The position numbers and the translations under genes are program-made. From Deltaproteobacteria bacterium (lineage in GTDB: Bacteria > Desulfobacterota > Syntrophia > Syntrophales > UBA2210): a DNA stretch of 6,326 nucleotides. This document shows, one piece after another, positions 6,025-6,326 of this stretch. The notes beneath the pieces were generated by a model. The model ran no database searches, was not told the DNA's origin, and saw nothing but the letters and a program-made list of their open reading frames with translations. The stretch lies in the NCBI GenBank assembly GCA_016934695.1, contig JAFGSH010000155.1, forward strand, positions 1-6,326. The letters run 5' to 3'. Each line of letters begins with the position of its first letter. Within the stretch, counting starts at the first letter, position 1.

Positions 6025-6326
6025 TCATTTCTCAACCTTGTACGCCTTGGACTTGATGAAATCCCAGAAGAAGATGAAATTCAGGATCAGCATCACGATC
6101 AGGATGATCATGACGGTCCATCCGGGACCCGGTTTCGCCGCGACGGCGCCCGGCTGAACCACGATGACGAACCAGAGGATGCCGCAGGTCACGGTGATCC
6201 AGAGGAGCCAGGCCGGGATGACGGCCGCGCCGGCGAAGCTCGATTTCAGCTTCTTGGCCGCGAAGGCGGCCCCGGTCATCAGGGCGATGGACGCGATCAA
6301 CTGGTTTGCCGCGCCGAAGGAACCCC
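6025..6326 (-). CDS. cstA: CstA-family carbon starvation transporter, C-terminal fragment
   Basis: Only the last 99 codons are inside the window; the frame stays open through the right edge, and there is no start near 6300 (the codon there is TTG within GAANQLIASIALMTG). The GSFGAANQLIASIAL block matches the conserved 'FG-x-ANQLLA-x-LAL' segment near the C-terminus of CstA, an inner-membrane protein induced by carbon starvation and linked to peptide or pyruvate uptake. Three hydrophobic segments are visible: one around IASIALMTGAAF, one in PAWLLWITVTCGILWFVIVV, and one in WTVMIILIVMLILNFIFF. A basic tail (SKAYKVEK) follows. The palindrome downstream suggests that transcription ends or is attenuated here, before the next - strand gene. 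Confidence 0.85.
   Translation of the reverse strand, partial: GSFGAANQLIASIALMTGAAFAAKKLKSSFAGAAVIPAWLLWITVTCGILWFVIVVQPGAVAAKPGPGWTVMIILIVMLILNFIFFWDFIKSKAYKVEK

Noticed and set aside
1..6326. CRISPR arrays, insertion sequences, riboswitches
   Set aside because: No regularly spaced repeats, transposase motifs or recognisable riboswitch cores were seen on either strand.

Overview
The window looks like a chromosomal segment of a moderately GC-rich bacterium. The gene families (a DUF4124 exported protein, an eRF1-like baeRF protein, a DUF493/YbeD-type small protein with the 'YPCxWxYKVIG' motif, a lone ArsA/Get3-type ATPase, CstA) resemble gene content of Desulfobacterota (former Deltaproteobacteria). 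That assignment is an inference from family flavour; no species can be named.

Left part, + strand (1-1924). The window opens two bases inside a tRNA-Leu (anticodon CAG, CCA encoded), followed at once by a strong rho-independent terminator. A leader of about 340 bases without a convincing gene follows; its last 100 bases are very AT-rich and hold promoter-like hexamers. Then come a 290-residue protein with a C-terminal CGNR-like Cys cluster (probably a nucleic-acid-binding regulator) and, 58 bases later, a short exported DUF4124 protein with a charged coiled-coil tail.

Right part, - strand (1979-6326), convergent with the left part. In the direction of transcription the order is: the C-terminal end of a CstA-type transporter; a perfect 31-nt palindrome; a 91-residue unknown protein whose stop codon abuts the start of the next gene; an ArsA/Get3-family ATPase; a 222-residue protein of unknown function with one N-terminal membrane segment; a baeRF (eRF1-like) protein; a DUF493 small protein that has no normal start codon in its frame but has an ATA codon behind a good Shine-Dalgarno; and an isochorismatase-family cysteine hydrolase.

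The four genes from the 91-residue protein to baeRF are packed so tightly that they are probably one transcription unit. They combine an ATPase of the membrane-protein-targeting/anion-pump family, a membrane-anchored protein and a release-factor-like protein. This is the most interesting part of the window: it suggests, without proving, a module acting between ribosome and membrane. No mobile element, CRISPR array or integrase is visible.
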